The notes under the pieces: generated by a model
Databases searched by the model: none
What the model was told of the DNA's origin: nothing
The model's input: the letters and a program-made list of their open reading frames with translations, nothing else
Program-made: the position numbers and the translations under genes
In this document: positions 9,911-21,708 of the stretch, in pieces
Position numbering within the stretch: position 1 is the stretch's first letter
Layout of the letters: each line of letters opens with the position of its first letter
Origin: Phytophthora colocasiae
Taxonomy: Eukaryota; Oomycota; Peronosporomycetes; Peronosporales; Peronosporaceae
Direction: 5' to 3'
DNA: 64,000 nt
Assembly: GCA_018806915.1 (NCBI GenBank)
Contig: JAGKQI010000052.1
Coordinates: 1,860,001 to 1,924,000, forward strand

Positions 9911-12468
9911 CTTCCTAAGGCGGGGAGTACCAAGGAAAATGGTTCGGGCGCTGCAAGTACTCGGAAGCCTCCTCGCGATGGATGTTTGGTATGCAAGGGC
10001 CCTCACTGGGTTCGAGATTGCCCAACCGCGACCGCGGAGCAAAAGGCCAATGTGGGGAAGTTAATGAAGGAGAAACGGAATCGCCCGCAGGGCGTCAAGA
10101 GGGTCACTACTGAAGGTGAACTCGAGTTCCGTAACGCGATTGTGAACGGTGTGATGGAAGTACCGTTCTGCCCGGACACAGGTTCGGACGTTAACATTAT
10201 AGGTCGGCCGGTGATGGCTGAGTTACGCGACTTGATGCCCGAGTTGCCTACTGTGGCAATTGAACCACCTCTGGAAGTTGTTGCAGCCGGCGGAAACTCG
10301 ATGTTGTGTCATGAGAAGGTCCTGATAGACATAGAGATTGTGACTGCAGCAGGACCGTTGCATCTAGATGCCATCGAGTGTTTGGTGCTTGACGCACCCG
10401 AGGAAGAGCTGTTATTGGGAAAAACGACGTTGCAATCAATCGGGGTAGACCTCGATGGGGTGTTTGCCCAATTGGCACAACAACATATCGATACCGCCGA
10501 TCTTGAGGCAGATGACATACCCAGCGACGACTTGGATGTACTGGGGGCTGCCGACGGCAGTGAAGTTGATGTCTTGTTGCAAAGCATGGTTGATGAGGCC
10601 ATTGATGCCGGATTTGAACCAAACCTGTCAGCCGAACTACGAGACTTGGTGACCAGCTATTCGGACGTTTTTCGAGTGAACCTTGGTCGCGATGAAGCTG
10701 CCGATGTTCAGCCTCTTGAGGTGCGTCTACAAGACGACGCACAACCGTACCGTAGTGGTGTCCGGCGATATCCCGAGGCTCAGCGACAGTTCCTTCGGGA
10801 ATATGTGCGGGAGCTTGAAGAAGCAGGTTTAATTCAGCGCAACACTCAAAGTCGCTGGGCGTGTCCGGCACTACCGGTGGCGAAGCGGGGCACGGATGAG
10901 TTTCGCATTACCATTGATTACCGGCCCGTTAACCGTCTTACGGTGCCATTGGCGGGTGCATCGCCGAATCTAGCAGTCGTGACGGAGTCCGTACGTGGGT
11001 CTTACGGTTTCGGAGCTTTTGATTTTCACAAAGGTTTCTGGCAGATGCCTCTGCATTCGAATAGCAGAGAGATGTTCAGTTTTGTGACAGAGGATGGAGT
11101 TTTCACGCCAACTCGCGAACCTCAAGGCGCTAGTGATTCGGCAGTACACTTCCAAGCTCAGATGAACGAAGTACTGAGGGACCTATTGTTCCGGAGTGTA
11201 CTGGTGTGGATAGATGATGTGCTATTGTTTGCACGCACTGCAAGTGAATATCTCGAGAATCTGACGATCTTTTTCGGTATTTTACGCCAGCGGAAATTAA
11301 AGCTAAACGCTCGCAAGTGCAAACTTTTTGCCAAGCGAGTTAAATGGTGTGGAAAACTGATCGACGGAGAAGGTGTTGAGCATGATCCCGAGCGGTTGGC
11401 TGCGTTGCAGCAGATGCCATTACCCCCCACTGGAGCCGCGCTCCAGCATTTTCTGTGTGCTCTCAATTGGCTGAGAGACTCGATGGTGGACTACTCACGC
11501 ATCACATCGCCTCTGCATGAGAAACTGGAGCATGTGATGCAGTCTCGTGGGCGTAGGAAAGCTCAGCTGAGTGGAGCTATACTGGAATGGAGTGCCGCAG
11601 AGACCGAGGCGTTTCGCGAGACGCTCATGATGGTTGAACGCTCGTGCAAATTAGCGTTTCCGGACAAAGGTGCGACAGTTTGTATGTTCTCCGATGCCTC
11701 GCTCACCGGGTACGCACTGGTATTGACTCAGGTACTGAACTGGCAGGATGGTGTCCCTGTGGAGGAGCAGCAACATGAATTGCTGATATGTCGAGGTGGC
11801 CTGTTCAAGAAAAACTGGTCGATCGTTGAGAAGGAGGGGTACCCAATTGTGAAAGCGTGTGGAGATCTAGACTACATGCTCGTCCGTGAGAAAGGTTTCC
11901 ACGTGTACTGTGACCACTCGAACCTGATCCAGATCTTTACGCCTGACCGAGAAGTGAAACAACACATCAAGGGAAAGCTCCAGCGCTGGGCGTTGAAACT
12001 AGTGGGTTGCCGGTATGTGATTCATCATATCGCTGGCGAGACCAACCTCTGGGCGGATATAATTTCTCGCTGGGGCCAACCTGCGCATCCCGATGCATCT
12101 GAGCCGCTAGCAGTTCGTAGAGTGACTACACGTTCTGCACAGACTCTCCCAGAGCTCCGTCCGTTGCAGAATGACCAGTTCACGTGGCCGACGCGGGCTG
12201 AGATCGTTCGCGTACAGCAACAGTATCGCGGAAATGAACCTGACAGTGCTGTCACGGTTAGCGATGGGATCGAAGTGGACGGGAAGCTGTGGTTACCTTC
12301 CGAGGCGAAGAATCTTTTGAAGCGTCTGTTTGTGGTGGCGCATTGTGGCACCCAAGGGCATCGAGGTGTGAACGTGATGGTGGAGCTTCTGGATCGCCGT
12401 TTCGTGTTATTAAACGCCCGCCAAATGGTCACTCGGTTTGTCAACCAGTGCCTCTTATGCAAGCACGT
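9911..12468 (+). CDS. Element A pol, 5' part: zinc knuckle, protease, RT, RNase H, integrase zinc domain
   Basis: The open frame continues in the gag frame. In order: zinc knuckle near 9983-10020; aspartic protease with DTGSDVNII (about 10175); RT with the active site VWIDDVLLF, where W-I-D-D replaces the usual Y-x-D-D; RNase H with FSDAS, EKEGYPIV and YCDHSNL; and the HHCC zinc domain of integrase, which runs into the B insertion at 12468. Beyond B the frame resumes at 18221 in the correct phase, so before B arrived pol was one open frame. No other stop or shift is visible. Confidence 0.9.
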
Positions 12469-12729
12469 TGTTGTGTCGCTCGAATGCAAATGTAGAAGTG
12501 ATATGTATTGAGTAGTCTGTAGTTTTCACTAGCTGTGCTCTTCCTATGTATGCTCTTAGAGATTGGATTCCACGTAATAACGGTCCATGCTTGCTGTCCT
12601 TGCGTAACAGTCCGTAGTTCAGCAACCGTCCTTACTTGCTGTAGTCGTAGCCGTAACTCTTCTACAAAGTACTTGTGTTGCTAGGCTTGACCCCAGCAAC
12701 TGCAAGACGATGTAGCTTCAGCTACAACA
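12469..12729 (-). repeat. 3' LTR of element B
   Basis: On the plus strand it begins TGTTGTGTCGCTCG and ends GCTACAACA; it is identical by eye to 17955-18215. The flanking CTTCCCCCTCGAGGAG is the polypurine tract read on the minus strand. Confidence 0.95.
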
Positions 12730-12793
12730 CTTCCCCCTCGAGGAGATCTTTCCATGTAGATATGCAAGCGCTCCACACTGAGAGCTGTTGTCG

Positions 12794-14987
12794 CTACTTG
12801 ACTTGTAGCGCCTTGCGCAACGCCTTCACCGGTGCCAGCTTTGCGTTACTGTGAACGAAAGCCTTAACCACAGCAGGGACATCCTGCAGCAGAACATCTG
12901 CGGGTTCCCACGAGTCTTCGTGTTGGCTCAGACCTCGCCAGTGGACCTTGATCTCATGGCGCTTCTCGTGTCGATTGTAGCGTGCCTCCAGCAAGTTGTC
13001 CACCACGTGACCTTCACTGTTATGGGCGATGTGCAATAACAGGTTCTCCGTCACATTCAGGGACTCGTCCGCGTAGAACTTTAGGCGACTAGCATGCGCC
13101 TCCCGTTTTTGCCCTGTTACTAGGTTTTGGATCACGAATATCCAATTTGACACGGTGTCGGTCACTTGGGCTGGACCACACCACTTCACGCGAAGTTTAC
13201 TGCGCGCATGTTGCCACACATCAGCATACAACACAAAATCCCCAATGTCGAACTGTGCCATCGTTGTGCCTTTCTTGTTGCCGTGACTAGCACGGCCAGC
13301 AGCTCTCACATTCGAATTTACTCGGCTGCACTGTTTGTGCATGTCTTCTAGTGCCTGCTTCAGACGATCAACGTTATCGCGCTGGGTAGCCTGTATTTGC
13401 TCCAGTGTAGTAGTCTTAATAGGCCCAGGTAGCGCAATATGATCAGTTGGTCCCATAGCTGTCAGTCCTGTCATTGCAGTGATAGGTGCTATTCCACCCA
13501 GTGATGGCGACGGCGAGTTGTTTAGCACCATCTGCACGATCTTGATTACTCGGGGCCATTCACTTGGCTGCAGCCTCCACTCGGACAGCAGTGCACGACA
13601 GCAGCGTAGTACTTCTCGCATTACCACTTCAACTGTCCCGTTAGCCCAAGGACAGCGTGCCGTAGTGAAGTGGTGGTGTGCGCCGAGTGCATGTTGCAAA
13701 GCTTCGATTGTCTTGTTCTTGAAGTGGGTTCCCTGATCGCTAACCCAGCTTCGGCACACTCCAAAAGACGCAAACCACTCCATTAGACCTGTAAACGTAG
13801 CATCTGCGTCTGCCGTCTCGTTCGGCAAAAGCCACGTAAACTTGGATGCGTCGTCTTTGATAACTAACACATATTCCTGGTTCGTGACACTCTCCCCTAA
13901 ATACAAGAAGTCCCAATGGATTAGCTCGTTAGGGCGGTCTGCGTGCATAGCTTCACCGAGAATCCGTGCTTGAGGCGGACCTCCAAGCGTACTAGCACAG
14001 TGTAGACATCTTCGAACAAAAAACTCAACGTCCTTCTGTATGTCGGTCCACACAAATCGATCACTGATCTGCTGTAGCGTTACCGCAGCACCTCGGTGTC
14101 CAGCAATGCCAAAATGGCCAACAACACACACACGGACTCTGCAGATCTGTTGCATCGTCCGGTATCCAGATGCGACCGTCTCCATCTTTCCACAATGAGT
14201 CATCTTGGCACTGCTTCATATCTCTTGGTGGTTGCGCTGAATTTTGAGCAGTTGAAATAACTTGAAGCGTTGGCCAGACGAAGTTGTCTTCCAGCTGTGG
14301 AGAAAGAGGTAGTGGCACTTGCCAAATTGCACAAACCGTCTTGAAAGACGAGCCCCATCTCGACAATAAGTCTGCCCATACGTTGTCGTCACCAGCGATA
14401 TCATGGATTTCGTACTGGTAGCCCATCAGCAGGAGTGACCAGCGATGCAGTTTGTCCGCGGTGTACTTGGCCACAGACTTCGCGACACTATGTGGGTCAA
14501 AAATGTAGCACAGGTTTCGATGGTCCGTGAACAGTGCAAACCCATCTGGGCGATGAAGCAAATAATCTGCTCGTCGGCAAGTTTCCACTATTGCGTAAGC
14601 TTCTTTTTCCACTATAGCCCATCGTCGTGCTGCCCCCGAGAAAGACCCGCTCAACATCATCAACGGTTCATGCTCCTGCTCACTAATTGGTCGCTGAGCT
14701 TGATCTCGGGGAATCTGAGTAATTGCGGCCCCCCAATGCTCGTCACTAGCATCCGTGTAGACAGTGAGCAGTTTTTCAGGGTCCGGATGCGCCAATTGCA
14801 GTGCATTTTTCAACGCAAGCTTGCATCGTTCCACACAGGCCGTTTCGTCATCACCCCAACCTACGTCACTGAGCTTCACTGCCCGAACTTGGGTCTTCTT
14901 GCGGCCACCAGCCTGGTCATACACCTTCTCCATCATTTTTACCAGTGGATGGACTAGCTTGTTAAAAGCAGGAAGCGAAGTCCGCAT
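12794..14987 (-). pseudogene. Element B RNase H, integrase and chromodomain (frame broken)
   Basis: Minus-strand frame 14061-14987 gives RNase H (YTDASDEHWG, EKEAYAIV, FTDHRNL). It loses frame before the integrase zinc domain, which continues in another frame at 12794-14203. The integrase core keeps its D-D-E triad (IHWDFLYLG, WVSDQGTHF, NGTVEVVMRE) and ends in a chromodomain (EIKVHWRGLSQHEDSWEP). The shift lies around 14060-14200. The protein cannot be made as one chain without a frameshift. Confidence 0.85.
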
Positions 14988-15124
14988 CCAATTCAGTGCG
15001 CAAACGAATTGTTGCAGCTCCTGGCCTGTTGTTGGTGCTGGGAGTTTTGCCAGAGCATCAATCCTGGCAGGGTCGTGTCGAACGCCTTCTCCTGAGACGA
15101 CCCGGCCACACCAAAGTGCTTCTC

Positions 15125-16697
15125 TTAAATAAAATGAAACTTCTTTGGATTGAGTTTCAAACCCTTGTCAGCGCATATTTGCAATACCTTCTGCAGCAAC
15201 ACCAGTAGGGCCTCATCGCTCTCCTCGTAGCCAAGTAGATCATCGATCCAAATCATCAAACCGTTGTTAAATAGCTCTGAGAACATCTCCTGGACAGTCG
15301 ATTGTACATAAGCCACGCTGTTGGTTCCCCCCATCAGGACGCGCGTGGGTGTAATGACCCCTTCTTCGGTCAGGATAGAATAGATCTGTTGACACCACAC
15401 TGCCATAGCAAACTGCCAAAATCCCTTAAAAAAGTCTAACGAGAAGTATCGAGAAGATCCACGTAATTGCTCGAACGCCGCCTCAAGAATCGGCATTGGC
15501 CACACGATCGTCTCCACACATTCGTTAGGCCCTCGAACATCCACTGTCATACGAAAAGCATTTACCTCAGGCTTATTCACCACCAACGGAGGCGAGCACC
15601 AACTGCTTTTGGGGTTTCGATAGCATAGCCCAGCTGCAAGTAAGGCGTCAACGTGTTTTGAGGAATTCACGATGAGCAGGCGAGTATCGGCGTGCTCGGC
15701 ATCTCACTGGTACTGCACCAGGTTTCAATTTCACTTCCATAGGTGGCATATCGACCGGAGGGTCCCTGCCGATAATGATGCGAAACACGTCAATGAACTG
15801 CATCAAAATTTGCTCCAACTCCTGGAGAAATTCCTCGTTCGCACCCAATTTACGTGCCTCATCAACTTTCTCGAGCAATATTGACCTTATCTCCGCGTGT
15901 TCCTGTTCCTTTCCAGTGGAGAAGTCGGGAAAGCATGCCTGATCTTCCTCTTCCACGAGGTCAGCCTCCTCAGGTGTTGGATTTGGGTTCTCAGCACTTC
16001 TGGCGTAGGCTAGTACACTGGCGGCCTTACCCAGAGGACCATCGTCGACATCTCCCATATCCCACGCCTCGCTTACCTGCTGTGCCCCAGCTAACAGTTT
16101 TTCGGGACTGTAACCTAGTTTCTGCATGATCCACTTCGATAGCAACAATTCACCAACTCCCGGTGGTAGTCGGTCAGTCACCCAGCAGATCACGTTGTGC
16201 AGAATTAATGGCCCCCCTGGTGTCGTGAATCTTAAATTCAGCTTCACTTTGTTCTTCACTGTTACGGGTTTATCGCCAATGCCAGTCACACCAGCGTGAT
16301 CAGCAATTTCGAGATAGTTTAGCCATATTCCGCGGTCCGAGAGAGCTTTTAGCAATTTAGTCGTGACGATTGACACTTCTGCTGCACTGTCCGGCGTGAT
16401 ACAGGTCTCAACAAGCTCCATTACCTTGCATAGTATCGCTGACGGCGTCCTGTCATCCTCATGGATTCTTGTACTCACAGTCAGTACAGGCTTTACGACT
16501 TTGCGGCCGGTGCTCTTTTCATAGAGCTCCTTTGCCTCCACGGGGCTAGCGACCTCCGGGCACTGGAAAACACCATGAGCCTGATCACCGCATTTAAAAC
16601 ACTGTCTGGCCTGCCTCTCCTGCTTAGCCTGTCCGACCTGATATCCTTTGCGAGCATTCGCCTGCTTTGGTTGCGATGTAGTGTTTTTTTCTGTCAC
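15125..16697 (-). pseudogene. Element B zinc knuckle, protease and RT (frame broken)
   Basis: Frame 15648-16697 carries the zinc knuckle CFKCGDQAHGVFQC and a protease-like segment where the usual D-[ST]-G reads DSAAEVSIV. RT continues in another frame (15125-15670) with LDFFKGFWQ and IWIDDLLGY. The junction at about 15650-15690 and the end at about 15125, where the RT thumb shifts frame again, are both breaks. W-I-D-D is shared with element A, which supports the two being one clade. Confidence 0.85.
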
Positions 16698-16775
16698 TCG
16701 AGCCGTGTTATTTGACCCACTTTGTCCTTTCTTCGACTGGGAAGGGACGTTTGCTGCTGATTAGTCCTGGACGCG

Positions 16776-17922
16776 TTACCTGACTGCTGCTGCACCGATA
16801 TGTGGGCCTCGAATCGCATGAATCCTTCCAAGCTCAGTGCGGAGCCACTTCAAGAACGTCTGGACGCTGGACTTAGTTGGCTTGTGCACTTGGCGACTGA
16901 GTTGATCCCTCACCGCAGCCTTAAAAGCAGGAGGTCGAAGCCCGTCGACTAAATACCCAACCACCTTCTTCGGCTCCTCGTGCACCACATCTTCCATGTT
17001 CAGGCGGTCAATAATCTCATAGAAGTCCGCCATCAACCTGGACAAGCGGGACTCTGCGTCCTGCAGATTTGTGTCCATGCAAAGTGTCTTTACTTCCCGG
17101 TCCAGTGTCTTATAAGCTGTATTGTCTGGTACGCGGGCCGACAAGAAATAATCTCGCCACTCAGACTCGGTCACGTCCTTTTCATCCTTGAACAATTCAA
17201 ACCCACAAATTCTCACCATGGTGCCTTGTTCAATGCACGCACTTAACGGCATGACGAAAATTTTTGCCTGAGTGCCCTGGTTTAACGCCTTGATGCGTCG
17301 CGTGTAAATTGCGTAGCTATCCATGAAATCACGCTTCTCTTTTTGAACTGCCCCTGTATATGGGTGGTACAGGCAGGTTAGTTCCTGCAGCCACGGTGAC
17401 GGCAGGTGATTCCTCTACGGGTCGACTGTCAGCTGAAGGAGCAGCACCTTGAGCGAAAGCCCCCCATCGAGCCTGCAAGTGAGGCTGCACCGCCTCTGCC
17501 AAGCTCTCCAGTCGTTGCCCCTGCAGCCCAACTGCTTCTTCAGCAGCCTTCAGCAACCGGTACTGTTCCTCGAGAAACTGCCGATGGTCCTCCATCTGCT
17601 TACGCATCTCTAGTTGCTGATCGAGCAGCGCAGACTGACGATCATGTTGCGCTTGTAGGTACTCAGACGTTTTTGCCGCAAGATGGTCTTGCTGACGTTG
17701 CACCTGGCCTAGCTTCGCAGTCGTCTCCTGATGAGCAGCGGCTGCAGTCTGAGCTAGAGCCTCAACTTGACGATTGGTGTCGCTGCCTTGGATCCTCGCC
17801 GTTCTCGTTGTCGTTTCCTGAAACTGCAGGTCGACGTCCGGATACGGCGGCAGCGGTGGGTATACAGCTACCGGCATCTCACTATCAGAGTGAACCACCA
17901 TCGCTTCGTCGGCTTCTTCCAT
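16776..17922 (-). pseudogene. Element B gag (frameshifted)
   Basis: It starts at ATG 17922 on the minus strand. The first half is Gln- and Glu-rich and coiled-coil-like, to a stop at 17329. The remainder is in another frame (FMDSYAIYTRRI ... to 16776), typical of Phytophthora gypsy gag cores. The shift falls at about 17330-17345, inside an A-rich KREKRDF-type stretch. A short Ala-rich tail precedes the zinc knuckle frame. Confidence 0.8.
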
Positions 17923-17954
17923 GCTGGGAGCGACTTCCCAGCTAAAGAATTCTT

Positions 17955-18215
17955 TGTTGTGTCGCTCGAATGCAAATGTAGAAGTGATATGTATTGAGTA
18001 GTCTGTAGTTTTCACTAGCTGTGCTCTTCCTATGTATGCTCTTAGAGATTGGATTCCACGTAATAACGGTCCATGCTTGCTGTCCTTGCGTAACAGTCCG
18101 TAGTTCAGCAACCGTCCTTACTTGCTGTAGTCGTAGCCGTAACTCTTCTACAAAGTACTTGTGTTGCTAGGCTTGACCCCAGCAACTGCAAGACGATGTA
18201 GCTTCAGCTACAACA
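17955..18215 (-). repeat. 5' LTR of element B
   Basis: Identical by reading to the left copy. On the minus strand it is followed at once by AAGAATTCTTTAGC. Confidence 0.95.
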
Positions 18216-18220
18216 CACGT

Positions 18221-19373
18221 CAAAGGCGGTCAAGTGATCCAAAGGAACTGGACTGTAGACCGACCAGTGGCTAAACGCAACGAGTGCCTGCATCTCGACT
18301 ACCTATACCTCGGTGACAGCTACGGTGACACTTTGTACGTGCTGGTCCTCAAGGACGAACTTACCCACTACTGCGAACTTGTACCGGCAGATGTAGCGGA
18401 CAGTCAGACTGCAGTGGCAGCTATTCTTGATTGGAACAAACGGTTCGGGGCTCCGGTTTCGTGGATGTCTGACAATGGCTCGCATTTTAAGAACGAAGTG
18501 ATGGAGCTGTTGGCAGAGCGGCTTGGTGCGACTCACCAGTTCGCTCCGGTGTATACGCCGTGGATTAATGGTACCGTCGAGCGAGTGAACCGGGATATTC
18601 TTCAAGTCCTGCGTGTTATGCTATTGGAGAGCCGGCTGGACACCCGCAATTGGGTACATCTACTTCCTATCATTCAGGCGAACCTGAACCACACTCCAGT
18701 GTTCTCGCTAGGCAACTGTGCCCCGGTAGAGTTATTCACCGGCCTACCTGCAGCATCTTGCCTGGATGTTGTGGCTGCACCTACAGAGAGAGTACTACGA
18801 AACCTTCCAATGGAGAAGGCTGAGCTACGAGAGGCTGTCGAGACTCTTCGACAGAGCCTGCACGGAATGCATCGCGTTGTTCGTGACCGCCGTGAGCAGC
18901 AACGCGTGGCTGCAATGGCTCGTTCCAAAGGCACCGTGTGCAATTTCAGTGAAGGGGACTACGTGCTGTGGTCCAGGGTGGACAAGCGCCTGCAGGGAAA
19001 CAAGCTGCTGGTGCGTTGGGTCGGGCCATTCCAGGTTGTCAAAGCCCTCCCTCACTCTTTCCTCGTCCGTCATCTACTCACTGGGGCTGAGTATGACGTT
19101 CATGGATCAAGACTGAAGTTCTACTACGATGCAGACCTCGACGTGACCGCCGAGATCCGTGAGCATGTGTCACTGCAAGGAATTGTTCTAGAAGTCCGAG
19201 CCATAAATGCGCACCGATTCAACACGGCGTCTGGTGAGCTGGAGCTGCTTGTTGCCTGGCGTGGTCTACAAGACGCTGAGAACTCCTGGGAACCCGCCCA
19301 TTCGATCAAGCGTGACGTTCCGGCGCTGGTGGCCAAGTATGCTGAGGACCACAATGTGGAGGAGCTCCAGTAG
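18221..19373 (+). CDS. Element A pol, 3' part: integrase core and chromodomain
   Basis: The frame is continuous with 9911-12468 if element B and one copy of CACGT are left out. The integrase core carries the D-D-E residues in LHLDYLYLG, WMSDNGSHF and GTVERVNRD. It is followed by an SH3-like strand region and a chromodomain (LELLVAWRGLQDAENSWEP) near the C-terminus. Chromodomains in gypsy integrases steer insertion to marked chromatin; that is family knowledge. Stop at 19371-19373. The next 196 bp before the 3' LTR hold no gene. Confidence 0.9.
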
Positions 19374-19569
19374 AATTTTGGCGGTTCAAGGGTGTCTGGT
19401 TGTGGAGTTATGTCCAATCGCAGTGAAAGGGTACAAGTTCAACACGTTGCCGTTGAAGTTGGGTACATACGACGGGACATGGCTACATGTGTTCAGAAAC
19501 GGTCAAGGGAAATGTGACCCGAAGGTTATCGGAAGGTACCAAGTTTGCGTCTGGTCGTCTTGGGGGCAG

Positions 19570-19852
19570 TGTGGGGTATTGTATCAGACGACCTGGCGTT
19601 GCTGTCGCCGACGGCGACGACGTGCAGACAGAGACCTACCGACATCTACATGTACACCTGAAGACCGCGTCAACATCGGGCTGCATATACAATGTGTGCC
19701 GCGTCAACAGCGACCTTCATCAACAAGCACCAATGGTTGGTGCTGGGGAGCTGGAGCGTACTGAGGCAAGTAGAACTAGGAGGTAAGCTCGGGGAACTGC
19801 TTGCTTTAATAAACTCACTTCGCAACTTACTTTGAAGCGCGCAAACGTCATA
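19570..19852 (+). repeat. 3' LTR of element A
   Basis: Copy of 8821-9103, preceded by the purine tract TTGGGGGCAG and followed by the duplicated target AGACG. Confidence 0.93.
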
Positions 19853-19976
19853 AGACGCTCGCTGGTACAAGGTCGCCCACCGAAACGTTGTGGTAGGTTG
19901 AACCATCTTGAGCGTCCGCTGCAACACAGCTTAAGACCACTGATGCAACGGAAAGAAGCACAGATGCAAGCTTCAT
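19853..19976 (-). pseudogene. GIP-like gene, 5' part with signal peptide
   Basis: ATG at 19974-19976 on the minus strand opens a hydrophobic signal peptide (MKLASVLLSVASVVLSCVAA), followed by a short mature start (AQDGSTYHNV). The frame runs into element A at 19852 and fits the frame at 8820. The two parts together would give a protein of about 265 residues, the usual GIP/trypsin size. As it stands, a transcript from the native promoter would enter A antisense and give only a short secreted stub. Confidence 0.85.
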
Positions 19977-20002
19977 GGCAGCGGGTGGAGAGTATCCACA
20001 CA

Positions 20003-20018
20003 GCAAAAATCCAAATGA
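20003..20018 (-). promoter_or_regulatory. Oomycete initiator-like motif of the split GIP-like gene
   Basis: On the minus strand TCATTTGGATTTTTGC lies about 27 bp upstream of the ATG, a good fit to the oomycete TCATTYY...WTTT initiator. So the promoter appears to have survived the insertion. Confidence 0.55.
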
Positions 20019-20493
20019 TCAAGTGAGAACACATAGATTTGGGGAAGACACTGCACGGCAATTTGCAGCACGTCACATGATAGCATTTGGTCTTTCTACG
20101 ATAACGTTTCATTTGATTGTTCGGGCGTGACGTGGTTTGCTCAACAAGACCGACCAACTCCGGTTTTCGGGCTGTAGCCTCACAGAAGCAACTGACTCAA
20201 TGCTGCATGTACTCCCTGCAATCACTGCTAGGGTCTTAGTTGGAAAGATCGAAGTCATACTCGAACGAGCGCTGGTATTTTCTCGGCAAGAAAAGATGAA
20301 AATGAAATTACACGAGGAAGTTCGTTGATGGCAGATCCTATTTATCAAAGCATATGAGGCAAACCGAGAAGCTTTGAAGAGGAAACTATCTTGTTCTTCG
20401 TATGTCATCGCGTGTCCCAACTTGTGCCGGAATGAATCGATGGCATTGCCATCATGGCAATCCCCCAGAACGAAACTTCCTCCAATCCCAAGA

Positions 20494-20510
20494 GCATTCC
20501 CATTTCAACG
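20494..20510 (+). promoter_or_regulatory. Oomycete initiator-like motif of the 20563 protease
   Basis: GCATTCCCATTTCAACG, 53-69 bp upstream of the ATG, fits the oomycete initiator plus flanking promoter region pattern. Confidence 0.55.
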
Positions 20511-20562
20511 TCACTTCGGATTCATTCACCGAAGAGCACAGTACGCGAGACTCCCATTCCAA

Positions 20563-21357
20563 ATGAATCCAGTCGTCTCCCTCGCCACCTTTGCTGCCTT
20601 TGCTGCCAGCACTGCGATCGCCTATGAAGGTCATGTCGAGCGTGAACTGATTCTCAGCGGGGAAGTCGTACCAAGCGGTGCCAAGTCGTACGTCGCTGGA
20701 CTGCGACTCCGTCGTGATTCCGACAGCATGTGTGGCGGTTCCCTCATTACGCCGACACACGTACTCACCGCATCGCACTACACAGTAAATGCTCCTCGCT
20801 GGGTGGCAATCGGTGAGCACTACCGCAACGGGACTCAGGTTGGAGAGCAGATCAAAATCGTATCCATGATGAACCACCCGAACTACGCGGAGAACATCCC
20901 GAACGCTGACGATTTCATGGTCATCGAGCTCGAAAGACCCAGCAAATTCCAGCCTGTGAAGCTCGCAGCAGCCGACGATTCCGACTTCAAACCTGGGAAA
21001 ATGGCGACTACCATGGGCTGGGGAACCGATTCGGAAGAGGAGCAAAACTTTTCCTACGAGTTGAAGCGCGTGGACGTTCCGTTGGCGAGTGACGAGGCGT
21101 GTAAAGCCTACACTACTGTCGACTCGAGTATGGTGTGCGCCGGTGGTGTTGCTAACAGAGATTCGTGCACGGGTGACTCCGGCGGTCCACTTATCGTCGA
21201 GAACGAGAACGGGGAGGACGTGCTGGTTGGCGTCGTTAGTTGGGCGAAGGACGATACGTGCGGCCATGATGGCTACTATGGGGTGTATTCTCGTGTGTCG
21301 AGCGCTCGTCCGTGGATCGACACGATCACAGGCGGGAGCGGGTCGTGCTTGCCATAG
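20563..21357 (+). CDS. Secreted trypsin-like serine protease (complete triad)
   Basis: 264 residues. The ATG at 20563 is chosen because it directly opens a signal peptide (residues 1-20) and follows an initiator motif; the frame upstream is longer but shows no conserved content. Motifs in order: LTASHY with His72 (the neighbouring Cys of LTAAHC is Tyr), Asp116/117 in ADDFMVIEL, and GDSGGP with Ser206. The triad is present, so proteolysis is possible, unlike the GIP-like neighbour. Closely related to the 23422 gene. Likely extracellular. It could also be a GIP family member that kept its triad. It is divergent from the split GIP-like gene across 586 bp. Confidence 0.85.
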   Translation: MNPVVSLATFAAFAASTAIAYEGHVERELILSGEVVPSGAKSYVAGLRLRRDSDSMCGGSLITPTHVLTASHYTVNAPRWVAIGEHYRNGTQVGEQIKIVSMMNHPNYAENIPNADDFMVIELERPSKFQPVKLAAADDSDFKPGKMATTMGWGTDSEEEQNFSYELKRVDVPLASDEACKAYTTVDSSMVCAGGVANRDSCTGDSGGPLIVENENGEDVLVGVVSWAKDDTCGHDGYYGVYSRVSSARPWIDTITGGSGSCLP

Positions 21358-21708
21358 TCACTATTAAAACGTTAGGATCTCGTATTGACGAGCAGGTGTG
21401 GAACCAAGACCACAGCAACAGCAACCAACGTGGGTATCAACCATACACTTTACACTCCTAGAACAGTAATCGCAACTTACACTCCAGGAAAGTCATCTTC
21501 CTGACTACGAATAATCTTCCTCCCCCCCCCCCCCGCATTTGTTCGGCTACTTCTAGAATAAGCCCTTAGGAGACCCATTCTTCCTCTGTAACCCCAGTGA
21601 AGTTGTACAATGTCATGTACTCGAAAGCAGAAAAAAACTCTTTTATTTCGTATATATTGAAGAGTATCATAACAAAGAGGGTGGTAGCACCTATTAACGT
21701 TATTTCCA
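21358..21708. other. Intergenic region with poly-C run
   Basis: 351 bp without a supported gene. A run of 13 C lies at 21522-21534. The region contains the 3' end of the protease gene and the promoter of the channel gene; no clear initiator motif was found. Confidence 0.6.

Larger units (their letters stand above)
12469..18215 (-). mobile_element. Retroelement B: chromodomain Ty3/gypsy element nested in A
   Basis: Two 261-bp LTRs appear identical by reading. The 5-bp duplication CACGT lies at 12464-12468 and 18216-18220. A purine tract lies next to the left (3') LTR. The element is 5747 bp on the minus strand, with gag, zinc knuckle, protease, RT, RNase H, integrase and chromodomain in order. 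All its frames are broken despite identical LTRs. Confidence 0.95.
8821..19852 (+). mobile_element. Retroelement A: chromodomain Ty3/gypsy LTR retrotransposon (interrupted by B)
   Basis: It is bounded by 283-bp LTRs that differ at one visible site. The 5-bp duplication AGACG lies at 8816-8820 and 19853-19857. A purine tract (TTGGGGGCAG) directly precedes the 3' LTR. Without B and its duplication the element is about 5.3 kb. Order: gag, zinc knuckle, protease, reverse transcriptase, RNase H, integrase, chromodomain. It is inserted in the GIP-like gene. The near-identity of the LTRs says the insertion is recent. Confidence 0.95.
19977..20562. other. Shared intergenic region of two divergent trypsin-fold genes
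   Basis: 586 bp between the start codons of the split GIP-like gene (minus) and an active-type protease (plus). No gene is supported inside. Each end has an initiator-like motif, listed separately. Confidence 0.6.

Noticed and set aside
14061..17324. Programmed frameshifting as explanation for element B
   Set aside because: Too many frame changes at unrelated places, including within domains; decay or indel errors fit better.
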